DNA of 64,000 bases. Origin: Candidatus Omnitrophota bacterium. GTDB taxonomy: Bacteria; Hinthialibacterota; Hinthialibacteria; OLB16. Shown here one piece after another: positions 54,144-63,344 of the stretch. Where the stretch lies: the NCBI GenBank assembly GCA_020632575.1, contig JACKFH010000016.1, positions 1 to 64,000 on the forward strand, read 5' to 3'. The position numbers and the translations under genes were made by a program. The notes beneath the pieces are model-generated. The model was given only the letters and a program-made list of their open reading frames with translations, did not search any database and was not told the origin of the DNA. Position 1 is the first letter of the stretch. Each line of letters starts with the position of its first letter.

Positions 54144-55586
54144 ATGGACCCCATCGGACAACATCTTGAAACGCTATCGCGTCGGCTGTTCTTCAAGAAT
54201 GCCGCCTTCGGCATAGGAAGCGCCGCCCTATCGTGCCTGTTGAACCGCGAGGGGTATGGGACCGAAGAGGGCCTCGCTCTCACTCAAGGTCTTCACCACG
54301 CTCCCAAAGCGAGGCGCATCATTTATATCCATCTCGTGGGCGCCCCCTCGCAGCTGGAGTTGTTCGATCCCAAACCCGAGTTGCAAAAACGGTCCGGCGA
54401 ACTCTGTCCGGACGAATTCTTTAAGGGCCAGAAACTCGCCTTCATTCGGGAACAACCCAATCTCTTCGGCACTCCCAAAGATGAGGAGTTCGCATTCAAT
54501 CAATGCGGAAACTCCGGTGTATCGATTTCCAACCTATTGCCACATTTGCAAACGGTGAGCGATGAACTCTGTTTCATCAAATCGATGCACACCGAACAGT
54601 TTAACCATGCTCCCGCGCAGCTCTTTTCGCTGACTGGGTTTGCCCGATTCGGTCGACCGAGCATCGGTTCCTGGATCAACTATGGGTTGGGTTCGGAGAA
54701 TGAGGATTTGCCGGGGTTCGTGGTCCTTAACACCGGCACCATCCTGGGGGCGGGGAATAGCGCGTGGGGAAGCGGGTTCCTTCCGTCGAAATATCAGGGG
54801 ACCGAGTTCCGAAGTAAGGGCGACCCGGTTCTCTTCCTCTCCAACCCCAAGGGGATGACGCCCGAGCAGCGGAAAAGATCGGTGGACTTGGTCAACGATA
54901 TGAACGAAATCGCCTTGGCGGATGTGGGCGACCCGGAGATCTCGACGCGAATCAGTCAGTACGAGATGGCGTACCGGATGCAAACATCCGTGCCGGAACT
55001 CATGGACATCGAAAGCGAAGACCAAGCGACGCACGAAATGTATGGGACCAAGCCGGGGGAGGCGAGTTTCGCGAACAACTGCCTGCTCGCGAGGCGTCTG
55101 GTCGAGCGGGGTGTCCGGTTCGTTCAACTTTTCGACCAAGGGTGGGATCATCACAGCGGCCTGGTCTCCTCGCTGCCGAAAAAATGCAAACAAGTGGACC
55201 AGCCAATCGCCGCATTGATCAAAGACCTGAAACAACGCGGTTTGTTGGAGGACACGCTGGTCGTATGGTCGGCGGAATTCGGTCGAACGCCGATGGCTCA
55301 AACGAACAGTGGCAGCGGCAAGGCGACCAATATCGGTAGAGACCATCACAAAGAAGCCTACACAGTCTGGATGGCGGGAGGCGGTGTCAAAGGGGGACAC
55401 ACTCACGGCGCCACCGATGAACTCGGTTATCACATTGTTGAAAACCCCATGGATGTCCACGATTTCAATGCCACCATCCTGCACCTCATGGGCATCGATC
55501 ACAAACGCCTGACCTTCAAGTATCAGGGCCGGCAGTTCCGCCTCACCGATGTCCATGGGTTTGTGATAAAGGACATAATAGGGTAA
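54144..55586 (+). CDS. Tat-exported DUF1501-family protein
   Basis: The 480-aa protein starts with a twin-arginine-like leader (TLSRRLFFKNAAFGIGSAAL, Arg13/Arg14). The sulfatase-fold DUF1501 core follows, with IIYIHLVGAPSQLELFDPKP, FNHAPAQLFSLTG, LVVWSAEFGRTP, and the metal-site-like GRDHHKEAYTVWMAGGGVKGG. AAGGGA lies just before ATG 54144. The PSD1-DUF1501 arrangement is standard: the two are thought to act together outside the cytoplasm, but no substrate has been shown. Downstream sequence contains the decayed S74 fragment. Confidence 0.93.
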   Translation: MDPIGQHLETLSRRLFFKNAAFGIGSAALSCLLNREGYGTEEGLALTQGLHHAPKARRIIYIHLVGAPSQLELFDPKPELQKRSGELCPDEFFKGQKLAFIREQPNLFGTPKDEEFAFNQCGNSGVSISNLLPHLQTVSDELCFIKSMHTEQFNHAPAQLFSLTGFARFGRPSIGSWINYGLGSENEDLPGFVVLNTGTILGAGNSAWGSGFLPSKYQGTEFRSKGDPVLFLSNPKGMTPEQRKRSVDLVNDMNEIALADVGDPEISTRISQYEMAYRMQTSVPELMDIESEDQATHEMYGTKPGEASFANNCLLARRLVERGVRFVQLFDQGWDHHSGLVSSLPKKCKQVDQPIAALIKDLKQRGLLEDTLVVWSAEFGRTPMAQTNSGSGKATNIGRDHHKEAYTVWMAGGGVKGGHTHGATDELGYHIVENPMDVHDFNATILHLMGIDHKRLTFKYQGRQFRLTDVHGFVIKDIIG

Positions 55587-55666
55587 GGCGCTGCTTCACA
55601 AGACGGGTCACCCTCGGAAGTTACCGCCTGAAATCAACTGACAGCGCCCCCTTAACAAGGAACCGA

Positions 55667-55894
55667 CATGCCCGCCTCGATGGGATCTCCCGCGATTACA
55701 AGAAAGACATCCAACCGCGCGCCGAGAAAGAGTTGAGGCAATATCTCTCCATTCTCCATTAAGTCGACATGGTGGAGCAGCTGCAAAAACCATGAGAAGA
55801 CGGGACTCCAGTCCGGGCCGGTATGATTGCCGAGGACATGCCGCATATCTTCGCGAGCGAAAAAACTCAAAAAACCCGGTTAACATCAGATTGA
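55667..55894 (+). pseudogene. Decayed duplicate of an S74 intramolecular-chaperone domain
   Basis: In one frame the segment reads RLDGISRDYKKDIQP, then EKELRQYLSILH, a stop, VDMVEQLQKP, a second stop, then VRAGMIAEDMPHIFASEK. This aligns with the chaperone part of the intact gene downstream (DGSSRDYKKDIQP, then GMIAEEMPDILA). Two in-frame stop codons (TAA and TGA) and a shortened middle show it is dead. The N-terminal parts of the parent gene are absent. The gap from 55587 to 55666 has no gene and no clear terminator. Confidence 0.82.
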
Positions 55895-55942
55895 TTTCGT
55901 GTCAGCATGATTTTCCTTAGTTAAAAACCTGGAGGAAATCGC

Positions 55943-57733
55943 ATGCGTGTCGTCACTCTCGTCCTAACCGGAATAACTACTCTCTTGGTTGGAGGCCTCG
56001 AAGCATCGCCCCCGCCGACTATCAACATCCAAGGCAGTCTAGCCGCCTCCGACGGTTCGCCGATCACCGGGACTCATGCCTACCGAGTCACTTTCCTCGA
56101 TGCCATGGTTGCCCCCGCTCAGATTGGGGTGGTCACCGGCCAAGTCACCCTTTCGGAATCCGGACGGTACTCCATCGTCCTCGAACCGCAGGCGGGGATA
56201 CTCGACACCACCGTCACCTTTTACGAACTGGCCATCGACATCGGGGACGATGGAATCGATGCGAGCGATGTTTTCCCAAACCTCGTCCAATTGCACAGCG
56301 TTCCCTTCGCGCTTCTCGCCGCGAACGCGGACCTACTTGGCGGTTCCCCCGCCTCCAGTTTTGCCACCATCTCCGGGTTGTCGGGTCAGTTCCTTCGGAA
56401 GGATGTCGAAGACACTTTCTCGGGGTCGCAACTCACCATCGATAGTCCACTGCGGGTTGGGATCCCCGGATCGACCGCCCATGACGTGAACCTCCACGGT
56501 GCGAGCGCCGGCGCGCGCCTTTTTTGGGACGCCTCCAAAGGAGCCTTGCGGGCAGGACGGGCAACCGACGGCGAGTGGGACGATGTCGAGGTCGGAGCCT
56601 CTTCCTTCGCCACCGGGGCCAACACCACTGCGAGGGGCCTGGCCTCCACCGCCATGGGCAACGACACCGCGGCAAGCGGCTTTGGTTCCACGGCGATGGG
56701 AGCCTTTAGTACCGCAAGTGGACCAACGTCTGTCGCCATCGGATCTTTCTCGAGGGCGGAGGGAGACTCTTCCATCGCCATGGGATTGGGTCCCATCGCT
56801 TCCTCGTTTGCGTCCACCGCAATGGGTCGAAGGACCCTTGCCAGCGCCACTGGGGCCACTGCGATGGGTCTCTACACGGAGGCGATCGCCGAGGGGGCCA
56901 TCGCCATGGGAAGCGGAACCGTCGCGACGAATACATTCTCCACTGCGATGGGATTCAGAACCACCGCCAGCGGACCCAACTCCACCGCCGGGGGCTCAAA
57001 TTCGACCGCGAGCGGGAATGGTTCCACCGCCATGGGGTTTGAAACGCAAGCGACCAAATTCGGTTCCACCGCCTTGGGGTATGAGACCCAATCCGATGGA
57101 ATCGGGTCGACCGCCGTGGGATACCAAACCAACGCGAGCAACACCGGCTCCTTCGCGGCGGGCTCCAACACGACCGCGAGCGGCGTCGGCTCGATCGCCT
57201 TGGGAACGAGGATCGCCGCTCAGGCCAACAATACCGTCGGAATCGGACTCGACAATTCGGAGGCGATTGTCGCACAAGCCAACACCATGGCCATCATGGG
57301 CGGGAATGTCGGCATCGCGAACGTCGCACCCGACAACTTACTCGTCGTCGGGTCCGGCGGCGCTTATTGCGATGGAACGAATTGGGTCGATGGCAGTTCT
57401 CGCGATTACAAGAAAGACATTCAACCCCTATCCGAGGAAGAACTGGAAGAACTGATTTCCACCCTCGATGAAGTCGAAATGGTGAAGTACCTGTACAAGC
57501 AAGAAGAGGCCGGCGCCACTCCCCGTGTGGGCATGATAGCCGAAGAGATGCCGGACATTCTGGCGACTAAGGATAGAAAAGGTCTCGACACGGGGCGGCA
57601 CATCGGGTTCTTGATGGGTGTCGTGAAGGCGATGCGGGCGGAGATGGAGAAACAAAAACAGCTGATTCAAGAACAACAGAAAGCAATCGACGAACTTCGT
57701 GAAATAGCGTCCAGGCTAAACGTGGCGAACTAA
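55943..57733 (+). CDS. Exported YadA-head-like repeat protein with S74 self-cleaving chaperone end
   Basis: The 596-aa product has a signal peptide (VTLVLTGITTLLVGGLEA). After a beta-rich N-terminal domain (about 25-210), residues about 220-430 are some fifteen 14-residue units of the form STAMGxxTxASGxG, the left-handed beta-roll of YadA/Hia-type trimeric adhesin heads. The end carries a Peptidase_S74 domain with SSRDYKKDI near 485-493, which contains the Ser-Lys type self-cleavage site, followed by GMIAEEMPDIL and a coiled coil (EKQKQLIQEQQKAIDEL). S74 domains fold trimeric phage tailspikes and then cut themselves off. GGAGG lies 7 bases before ATG 55943. A trimeric surface fibre is the likely product; there is no YadA membrane anchor. 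Confidence 0.85.
   Translation: MRVVTLVLTGITTLLVGGLEASPPPTINIQGSLAASDGSPITGTHAYRVTFLDAMVAPAQIGVVTGQVTLSESGRYSIVLEPQAGILDTTVTFYELAIDIGDDGIDASDVFPNLVQLHSVPFALLAANADLLGGSPASSFATISGLSGQFLRKDVEDTFSGSQLTIDSPLRVGIPGSTAHDVNLHGASAGARLFWDASKGALRAGRATDGEWDDVEVGASSFATGANTTARGLASTAMGNDTAASGFGSTAMGAFSTASGPTSVAIGSFSRAEGDSSIAMGLGPIASSFASTAMGRRTLASATGATAMGLYTEAIAEGAIAMGSGTVATNTFSTAMGFRTTASGPNSTAGGSNSTASGNGSTAMGFETQATKFGSTALGYETQSDGIGSTAVGYQTNASNTGSFAAGSNTTASGVGSIALGTRIAAQANNTVGIGLDNSEAIVAQANTMAIMGGNVGIANVAPDNLLVVGSGGAYCDGTNWVDGSSRDYKKDIQPLSEEELEELISTLDEVEMVKYLYKQEEAGATPRVGMIAEEMPDILATKDRKGLDTGRHIGFLMGVVKAMRAEMEKQKQLIQEQQKAIDELREIASRLNVAN
56602..57240 (+). repeat. 42-bp-period tandem repeat encoding the YadA-head units
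   Basis: About fifteen degenerate 42-bp units, one per 14-residue unit of the adhesin head, each with a recurring TCCACCGCCATGGG-like core. The unit count may vary between strains. The repeat is coding and continues in frame through the whole stretch. Confidence 0.8.
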
Positions 57734-57750
57734 GGCGGGTTTAGACCCCA

Positions 57751-58638
57751 TCACTCCGGATCGGGCGTGTGTTTCTTGAAGAACCGAATGGCGTGTTCCG
57801 GGTACTTCTCGAATTCGGCTGAGTACTCCTCCGACCTTGATCCGTGAGGGGTGATGGGCCATTCCGTCTCTACTTTGAACCCCGAATCGCGAAGGCTTTC
57901 GGCGAATTGAACTGCGATTTCATGGCGCGTATCGAGAGTTCCGCACATCACCAGAAAAGGGACCTTCTCGGCCCCCTTCGCGGCGGGGAGTCCGGCGACT
58001 TGCGCGGTGCGTTTATCGAAGAGGTCGGCCAAGCGTTCCGGGATCTTTTTGGCGTTCTCGTGGTCTGAAAGAAAAGTGTTGGGGTCTTTTACCACTCCAT
58101 ATTGTTCAATGAGAAGTCTCCCATCCGGAGTTGTCCAGGTTCCAGCCGCGAAGGTGGCGCAGGCCTGAACCATCCCCGGGTTTCGCAGGGCAAACCGATG
58201 CGAGAACTGACCGCCCATCGAATAACCGTTCAACAAGATCTTGTCATGGAGATTGAATTCCTTCCGGACGTCCATTAGCACCGCTTTCAGGAATTCGCCT
58301 TCGCCGAGATTCGGAAAACGGCTGACCTGTTTGTCCTCGGTGATGAACTCGGGTGCGATCACGATCGCATCCAAGTCCATCTCGTCGGCTATACGACGCA
58401 TTGCAATTGCTTTGGAGTTGTTCTGGGCATTGCCGCCCCCTCCATGGACCACGACCAGTGGCCAATACGATTTTGTGGGTTCAAAATCTTGAGGCAAGGC
58501 GAGATAGTAGGTGCGTTCGGAGTCCTTATAGACCAGCGTGCGAGGCTGAAACTCCAGACTTGCGGATTGAACCGATGCGAGTAGGAAGGCCGCCATGAAA
58601 AACAAAGGACTTCGAAGCACAAGGAATCTTTGATTCAT
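57751..58638 (-). CDS. Exported alpha/beta-hydrolase (esterase/depolymerase-like)
   Basis: The 295-aa protein has a signal peptide (LFFMAAFLLASVQSAS). The fold shows VVVHGGGGNAQNN (oxyanion region), the nucleophile elbow GYSMGG, an acid-bearing CGTLDTRHE segment and His in ITPHGSRSEE. This resembles PHB-depolymerase or feruloyl-esterase-type enzymes. I chose ATG 58638 because AAGGAGG lies 6-7 bases upstream; the frame is open for another 22 codons. It converges with the adhesin gene, with 17 bases between stops. The substrate is unknown; deacylation of polysaccharide side chains would fit the neighbouring glycosidases. Confidence 0.85.
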   Translation of the reverse strand: MNQRFLVLRSPLFFMAAFLLASVQSASLEFQPRTLVYKDSERTYYLALPQDFEPTKSYWPLVVVHGGGGNAQNNSKAIAMRRIADEMDLDAIVIAPEFITEDKQVSRFPNLGEGEFLKAVLMDVRKEFNLHDKILLNGYSMGGQFSHRFALRNPGMVQACATFAAGTWTTPDGRLLIEQYGVVKDPNTFLSDHENAKKIPERLADLFDKRTAQVAGLPAAKGAEKVPFLVMCGTLDTRHEIAVQFAESLRDSGFKVETEWPITPHGSRSEEYSAEFEKYPEHAIRFFKKHTPDPE

Positions 58639-58760
58639 GGCTTCCTCCTTGGGTTGAATGCTTGATTCGCGCGGAACTTTCTTAGTCAATACGTGAAAAA
58701 TCAATATGCCTTCAGGTCAAGACTGGCGTGAAAACGAACGCTCATATTCCTTGACGATAA

Positions 58761-59561
58761 TCACTCGATACCAAGAACGACCCCATTGACCAACCGATGC
58801 AATCCTGAATGGGTGTCAATCAACAGGGCTCCCTCTTTGTCGATGCCGCGGCACACCCCTTCCACCACTCCATCGCCCGATTCCACCCGCACGAAACGGT
58901 TGCGCAGGTAACAACGATCCTCCCATTCGACCGCCAATCGCGGATCGTTATCCGCCAACATGCGGTAACGAACCTCGAGACGGTTTAAGATCGCTTGTAA
59001 CAAGATGGATAGCCGGTAGTCCGCGCCGCTCGCATCGTGAAGAGATGTCGCGCTCGTTCGGATATCCTCGGGCGCCGCCGACAACGAGTTGTTGACGTTC
59101 ACGCCAATACCCACCACGAGCCGATTGGGCGTTGTGGAAGACCGCTCCAGCAGGATTCCGGCGACTTTCCGCGACTCGAGATAGATGTCGTTGGGCCACT
59201 TCAATTGGAAATCGCCGATCGGCAGGATGTCCACCAGAGCGTCGGACACGGCCAATCCCGTGGTCAAGGAGAGCCTTGGGTCGGACGCTTCCCTTAGATC
59301 AAGAGTTTCCCGGTCGATCAAGAGAGAAAAGGTCAGCGCCCCCGGCGCCGACCACCATTGGTTGCCTCCGCGTCCGCGTCCGGCGGTCTGGCGCTCGGCA
59401 ATTACGAGTAAGGGAGTGTCGAGTGCTTCAATCGTCGCGCGCTGAAGGGCGAGATCGTTGGTCGAAGCCAGTTCGCGATAGGACTCGACCGTCCTCACGA
59501 AGGACTCGGATTTAATGGATTCAATATCGCTCGCGGAAAACGCATTCGTTTCTTCGTTCAT
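58761..59561 (-). CDS. birA: Biotin-[acetyl-CoA-carboxylase] ligase (BirA)
   Basis: The 266-aa enzyme has the biotin protein ligase signature: STND at 33-36, AERQTAGRGRGG around 55-66 (biotinoyl-AMP binding), KWPNDIYL, and GIGVNVN, followed by the small C-terminal SH3-like domain. The N-terminal DNA-binding domain of E. coli-type BirA is missing, so it is probably a pure ligase without repressor function. The start ATG overlaps the pyruvate carboxylase stop by four bases (ATGA). It therefore is co-translated with its likely main substrate. Confidence 0.95.
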   Translation of the reverse strand: MNEETNAFSASDIESIKSESFVRTVESYRELASTNDLALQRATIEALDTPLLVIAERQTAGRGRGGNQWWSAPGALTFSLLIDRETLDLREASDPRLSLTTGLAVSDALVDILPIGDFQLKWPNDIYLESRKVAGILLERSSTTPNRLVVGIGVNVNNSLSAAPEDIRTSATSLHDASGADYRLSILLQAILNRLEVRYRMLADNDPRLAVEWEDRCYLRNRFVRVESGDGVVEGVCRGIDKEGALLIDTHSGLHRLVNGVVLGIE

Positions 59562-62500
59562 TCCTCGATCGTCATCAACAGATCGCCGGTTTCGATCTGC
59601 GTCCCGGGGTGGACGTGCACCTCAGAGATTGTGCCATCTCGTTCCGCGGCGATAATGGTTTGCATCTTCATGGCTTCGAGCATCAAGAGTTTCTGGCCTT
59701 TGGCGACTGAATCGCCGGATTGCACCGCGATGTTAACGACCATGCCGGGCATCGGGGCGGCCACATGAGCCGGGTTGGACGGATCGGCCTTGGGATGGCG
59801 TGGCGTTTCCGGTTCCAAAGCCCGATCGGTCACCGTGACTTCGCGCGATTGGCCGTTCAGTTCGAAAAAGACGGTGCGGCGGCCATCCTCATGGGGATCT
59901 CCGATCGTCAGAAAACGAATGATCAAGGTCTTGCCCGGTTCGATGTCGACCGCGATCTCCTCCCCTGGCTCCAGACCATAGAGAAAGGCGGGGGTCGGAA
60001 GAACGCTCGTGTCGGCGTAGGTCTGTTGGTGCCGCGCGAAGTCGGTGTAGACCTGGGGATAGAGCAGATGCGAAACGACTTGTCGGCGCGAAGGCTCGCG
60101 ATGCAGCAGCGGCCGAATGGTTTCCGCCGTCCCTTCGAAATCGGCGGGGGGCAGCTTTGAGCCTGGTCGTCCACGAAGCGGTTTCTCCCCACGCAGAATC
60201 CGATCGCGCACCTTACGGGGAAACCCGCCCGGCGTTTGTCCCATGCCGCCGCTGACCAGATCGACCACCGATTGGGGAAACGCCAGTTCGCGTTTGCCCG
60301 AAACCACGTCGTCCGTTGTCATTTCATTGGCGATGAGAAACAGGGCGAGGTCGCCGACCGCCTTGGAGGTTGGCGTCACCTTGACGATATCGCCAAGCAA
60401 TTGATTGACGTCGGCGTACACCCGACAGACCTCCCTCCAGCGATCGGCCAGCCCAAGCGCGCGCGCCTGCTGGTAAAGGTTCGTGTACTGTCCCCCGGGC
60501 ATTTCGTGCCGATAAAGATCCGCCCCCGCCGGCAGCACGGGAGTCTCGAAGGCCGTGTAAAACTCACGCACGTTCCGCCAGTATTCCGAGATCGCGTCGA
60601 GATGCTGTCCCCGCAAACCCGTGTCGCGTTTCGTGAATCGCAACGCCTCGACCAGCGTGTTCAGATTGGGCTGAGAGGTTCCACCGGAGAGCGGCGCCAG
60701 CGCGGCGTCGACAATGTTGACCCCGACCTCGGCCGCTTTCACCAAAGAGGCCGCCTGCATGCCGCCCGTATCGTGCGTGTGGAAGTGAACCGGGATGCCG
60801 ACCTCCTGGCGCAGCGCCTTCACCAGTTTTTCCGCGGCATAGGGTTTGCACAAGCCCGCCATGTCCTTGATGGCCAGGATGTGGGCGCCCATCTTCTCCA
60901 GTTCCTTGGCCATCTCGACGTAATACTTCAGGTTGTACTTCTCGCGATCGGAGTCCAGGATGTCGCCGGTGTAACAGATGGCGGCCTCGCAAATCGCCCC
61001 GCTCTTGTTAACCGCGTCCATCGCCACTTTCATGTTGGGAACCCAGTTGAGCGCGTCGAACACGCGGAAAACGTCGATGCCCGCGTCCGCCGCTTCGGCC
61101 ACAAAGGCCTTCACCACATTATCCGGGTAGTTCGTGTAACCCACCGCGTTGGAGGCTCGCAGCAACATCTGGAAAAGGATGTTGGGAATCCGCTCTCGTA
61201 ATTGGGCCAACCGCTGCCATGGGCACTCCTTCAGGAACCGCATCGAGGTGTCGAAGGTCGCTCCGCCCCACATCTCGAGCGAAAACAATTCGGGGCACAA
61301 CCGAGCGTAAGCATCGGCGATCCTGAGCATGTCGTAAGTGCGAAGCCGTGTGGCCAAGAGCGACTGGTGGGCGTCGCGAAAGGTCGTGTCGGTGATCAAC
61401 AGCGGCTTTTGTTTGAGCAGCCACTTGGAGAAATTTTCCGGCCCGATTTCTAGGAGTTTTTGTCGCATGCCGTCCGGCGGTGGAGATTGCTCGTCGATCT
61501 CCGGCAAGGGAGCGGGCGCGCGACGTTCGGCTTTCGGGCGGTCTTTCACCAGCGCATTGCCATTGACAATGGTGTCGGCCAGATAGGTGAGAATCTTGGT
61601 CGCGCGGTCTTTCCGTTGCGGGAAATCAAATAGTTCCGGGGTCTGGTCGATAAAATTCGTCGTGCACTCGCCCGCCACAAACGTCGGGTGTGTGACCAGT
61701 TTGATTAGAAACGGGATATTCGTCTTCACGCCTCGGATGCGGAATTCCTGGAGGCAGCGTTCCGTTCGCCGCGCCGCGTCGGGGAATTTTCGAGCCCAAG
61801 AGGTCACCTTCACCAGGAGCGAATCGTAAAAGGGATAGACCACCGCTCCGGAAAAGGCGGTGCCCGCATCGAGGCGGATCCCCATGCCGCTGGCCGAGCG
61901 GTAATGCGAGATGCGACCATAGTCCGGGACGAATCGATTCGCGGGGTCCTCGGTCGTGACTCGACATTGGATCGCGAATCCGTGCGTGGCGATCGATTCT
62001 TGTGTCGGAATCCCGATGGAGGGTTCTTCGAGCGGCATTCCCTGGGCCACCAGGATTTGCGATTTGACAATATCCACACCGGTCACCTGCTCGGTCACCG
62101 TGTGTTCGACCTGAATTCGAGGGTTGACTTCGATGAAGTAGAATTCGTTGGTGTCGGCGTCGATCAGAAACTCGACCGTGCCGGCGTTCTCGTAATTGAC
62201 CTCGCGGCCAATCAAAACGGCGGCCTCGCATAAGGCCCGCCGCACATCCTCCTTGAGGTTTGGCGCGGGGGCGATTTCGACGACCTTCTGATGACGTCGC
62301 TGCACCGAGCATTCCCGCTCGTACAGATGCACAAGATGCCCGTGCTGGTCGCCGAGGAGCTGAACCTCGACGTGCCTCGCGCGCTCGATGTATTTCTCGA
62401 TGAAGATGTCTGGGCTGCCAAACGCCGTCAGAGACTCGCGACGCGCCTGTTCGTAAGCCGCCTCGAACTCGCTCGGCTCGCGCACGATGCGCATTCCGCG

Positions 62501-63097
62501 CCCTCCACCGCCGTGCGCCGCTTTGAGGATGATGGGGAATCCGACTTTTGCCGCGAGTTTCTTTCCCTGGTTGGCATCACGGATCGCGTTGCCGCTGCCG
62601 CCGAGCACGGGGACGCCGGCCTGTTCGGCGATCTTTCGGGCGGAAATCTTGTCCCCGAGCTGGTTCAATGTCTCGACCCGCGGGCCGACAAACACAATCC
62701 CCGCCTCGTTGCATGCTCGCGCGAAGTGGGGGTTTTCGGAAAGGAATCCATAGCCGGGGTGGATCGCGTCAATATTGTGCTTTTTCGCCAGCGCGACGAT
62801 TTCGTCGATCTTCAGGTACGCTTGTATCGGCTCACCCGGATTGCCGATCTCATAGGCCTCATCCGCTTTGAACCGATGCAGCGCATAGCGATCCTCGTGG
62901 GAGTACATCGCCACCGTTCGAATCCCCAGCTCGTGGGCGGATCGAAAAATGCGGATGGCGATCTCGCTGCGGTTGGCCGCTAGGAGCCGTTTGATGGTCC
63001 TTCCAGAGGTTTTTCCAGATTGCTTATTTTTTTTTTGCACCTTCATCCCCTTTGGCGGATTCCGCCGATAACGGGCGCCATCAATGGCATCCGACAT
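59558..63097 (-). CDS. pyc: Pyruvate carboxylase
   Basis: The 1179-aa enzyme has all domains in order. Biotin carboxylase occupies about 35-490 (RLLAANRSEIAIRIFR, ILKAAHGGGGRGMR, FIEVNPRIQVEH). The carboxyltransferase domain runs from about 565 (LLITDTTFRDAHQSLLATR, NWVPNMKVA, HFHTHDTGG). A C-terminal biotinyl domain has the acceptor Lys in EAMKMQT near 1142. It makes oxaloacetate from pyruvate, CO2 and ATP for gluconeogenesis and TCA refill. The start is uncertain: ATG 63097 has a poor ribosome binding site, and ATG 63046 (MKVQKKNKQSG) is a reasonable alternative before the conserved part. It is followed by birA with a 4-base overlap. Confidence 0.96.
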   Translation of the reverse strand: MSDAIDGARYRRNPPKGMKVQKKNKQSGKTSGRTIKRLLAANRSEIAIRIFRSAHELGIRTVAMYSHEDRYALHRFKADEAYEIGNPGEPIQAYLKIDEIVALAKKHNIDAIHPGYGFLSENPHFARACNEAGIVFVGPRVETLNQLGDKISARKIAEQAGVPVLGGSGNAIRDANQGKKLAAKVGFPIILKAAHGGGGRGMRIVREPSEFEAAYEQARRESLTAFGSPDIFIEKYIERARHVEVQLLGDQHGHLVHLYERECSVQRRHQKVVEIAPAPNLKEDVRRALCEAAVLIGREVNYENAGTVEFLIDADTNEFYFIEVNPRIQVEHTVTEQVTGVDIVKSQILVAQGMPLEEPSIGIPTQESIATHGFAIQCRVTTEDPANRFVPDYGRISHYRSASGMGIRLDAGTAFSGAVVYPFYDSLLVKVTSWARKFPDAARRTERCLQEFRIRGVKTNIPFLIKLVTHPTFVAGECTTNFIDQTPELFDFPQRKDRATKILTYLADTIVNGNALVKDRPKAERRAPAPLPEIDEQSPPPDGMRQKLLEIGPENFSKWLLKQKPLLITDTTFRDAHQSLLATRLRTYDMLRIADAYARLCPELFSLEMWGGATFDTSMRFLKECPWQRLAQLRERIPNILFQMLLRASNAVGYTNYPDNVVKAFVAEAADAGIDVFRVFDALNWVPNMKVAMDAVNKSGAICEAAICYTGDILDSDREKYNLKYYVEMAKELEKMGAHILAIKDMAGLCKPYAAEKLVKALRQEVGIPVHFHTHDTGGMQAASLVKAAEVGVNIVDAALAPLSGGTSQPNLNTLVEALRFTKRDTGLRGQHLDAISEYWRNVREFYTAFETPVLPAGADLYRHEMPGGQYTNLYQQARALGLADRWREVCRVYADVNQLLGDIVKVTPTSKAVGDLALFLIANEMTTDDVVSGKRELAFPQSVVDLVSGGMGQTPGGFPRKVRDRILRGEKPLRGRPGSKLPPADFEGTAETIRPLLHREPSRRQVVSHLLYPQVYTDFARHQQTYADTSVLPTPAFLYGLEPGEEIAVDIEPGKTLIIRFLTIGDPHEDGRRTVFFELNGQSREVTVTDRALEPETPRHPKADPSNPAHVAAPMPGMVVNIAVQSGDSVAKGQKLLMLEAMKMQTIIAAERDGTISEVHVHPGTQIETGDLLMTIEE

Positions 63098-63344
63098 TTC
63101 AGTGACGCCGTGGGTTTTGGCTTTCCATTGACCGATTCATTCGCCATCGCCTTGGGATGTCCTCTGTGAATGGCGGTGCGAAGTTGCCGCGGGGGCGGTC
63201 GGAAAGCGTGACGCCTAAGGTAGTTTTATCCCGATGGCTTGCGGTATTCAATCCGTCCGGAGTTTTCCGTCATTTCTACATTATATGGATTGAAGGAGAG
63301 ACTCGCACAAAAAGAAGGCGCGTCGGTTGGTTTCCCGAACGAAT

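Noticed and set aside
56602..57240. Regular 42-bp periodic sequence that could suggest a CRISPR array
   Set aside because: The period is in frame inside an open coding region and translates as YadA head units; there are no unique spacers and no cas genes.
60236..61201. 321-codon plus-strand frame within pyc
   Set aside because: Antisense shadow of pyruvate carboxylase; the residue composition (Arg, His, Val-rich) is typical of antisense translation of GC-rich genes.
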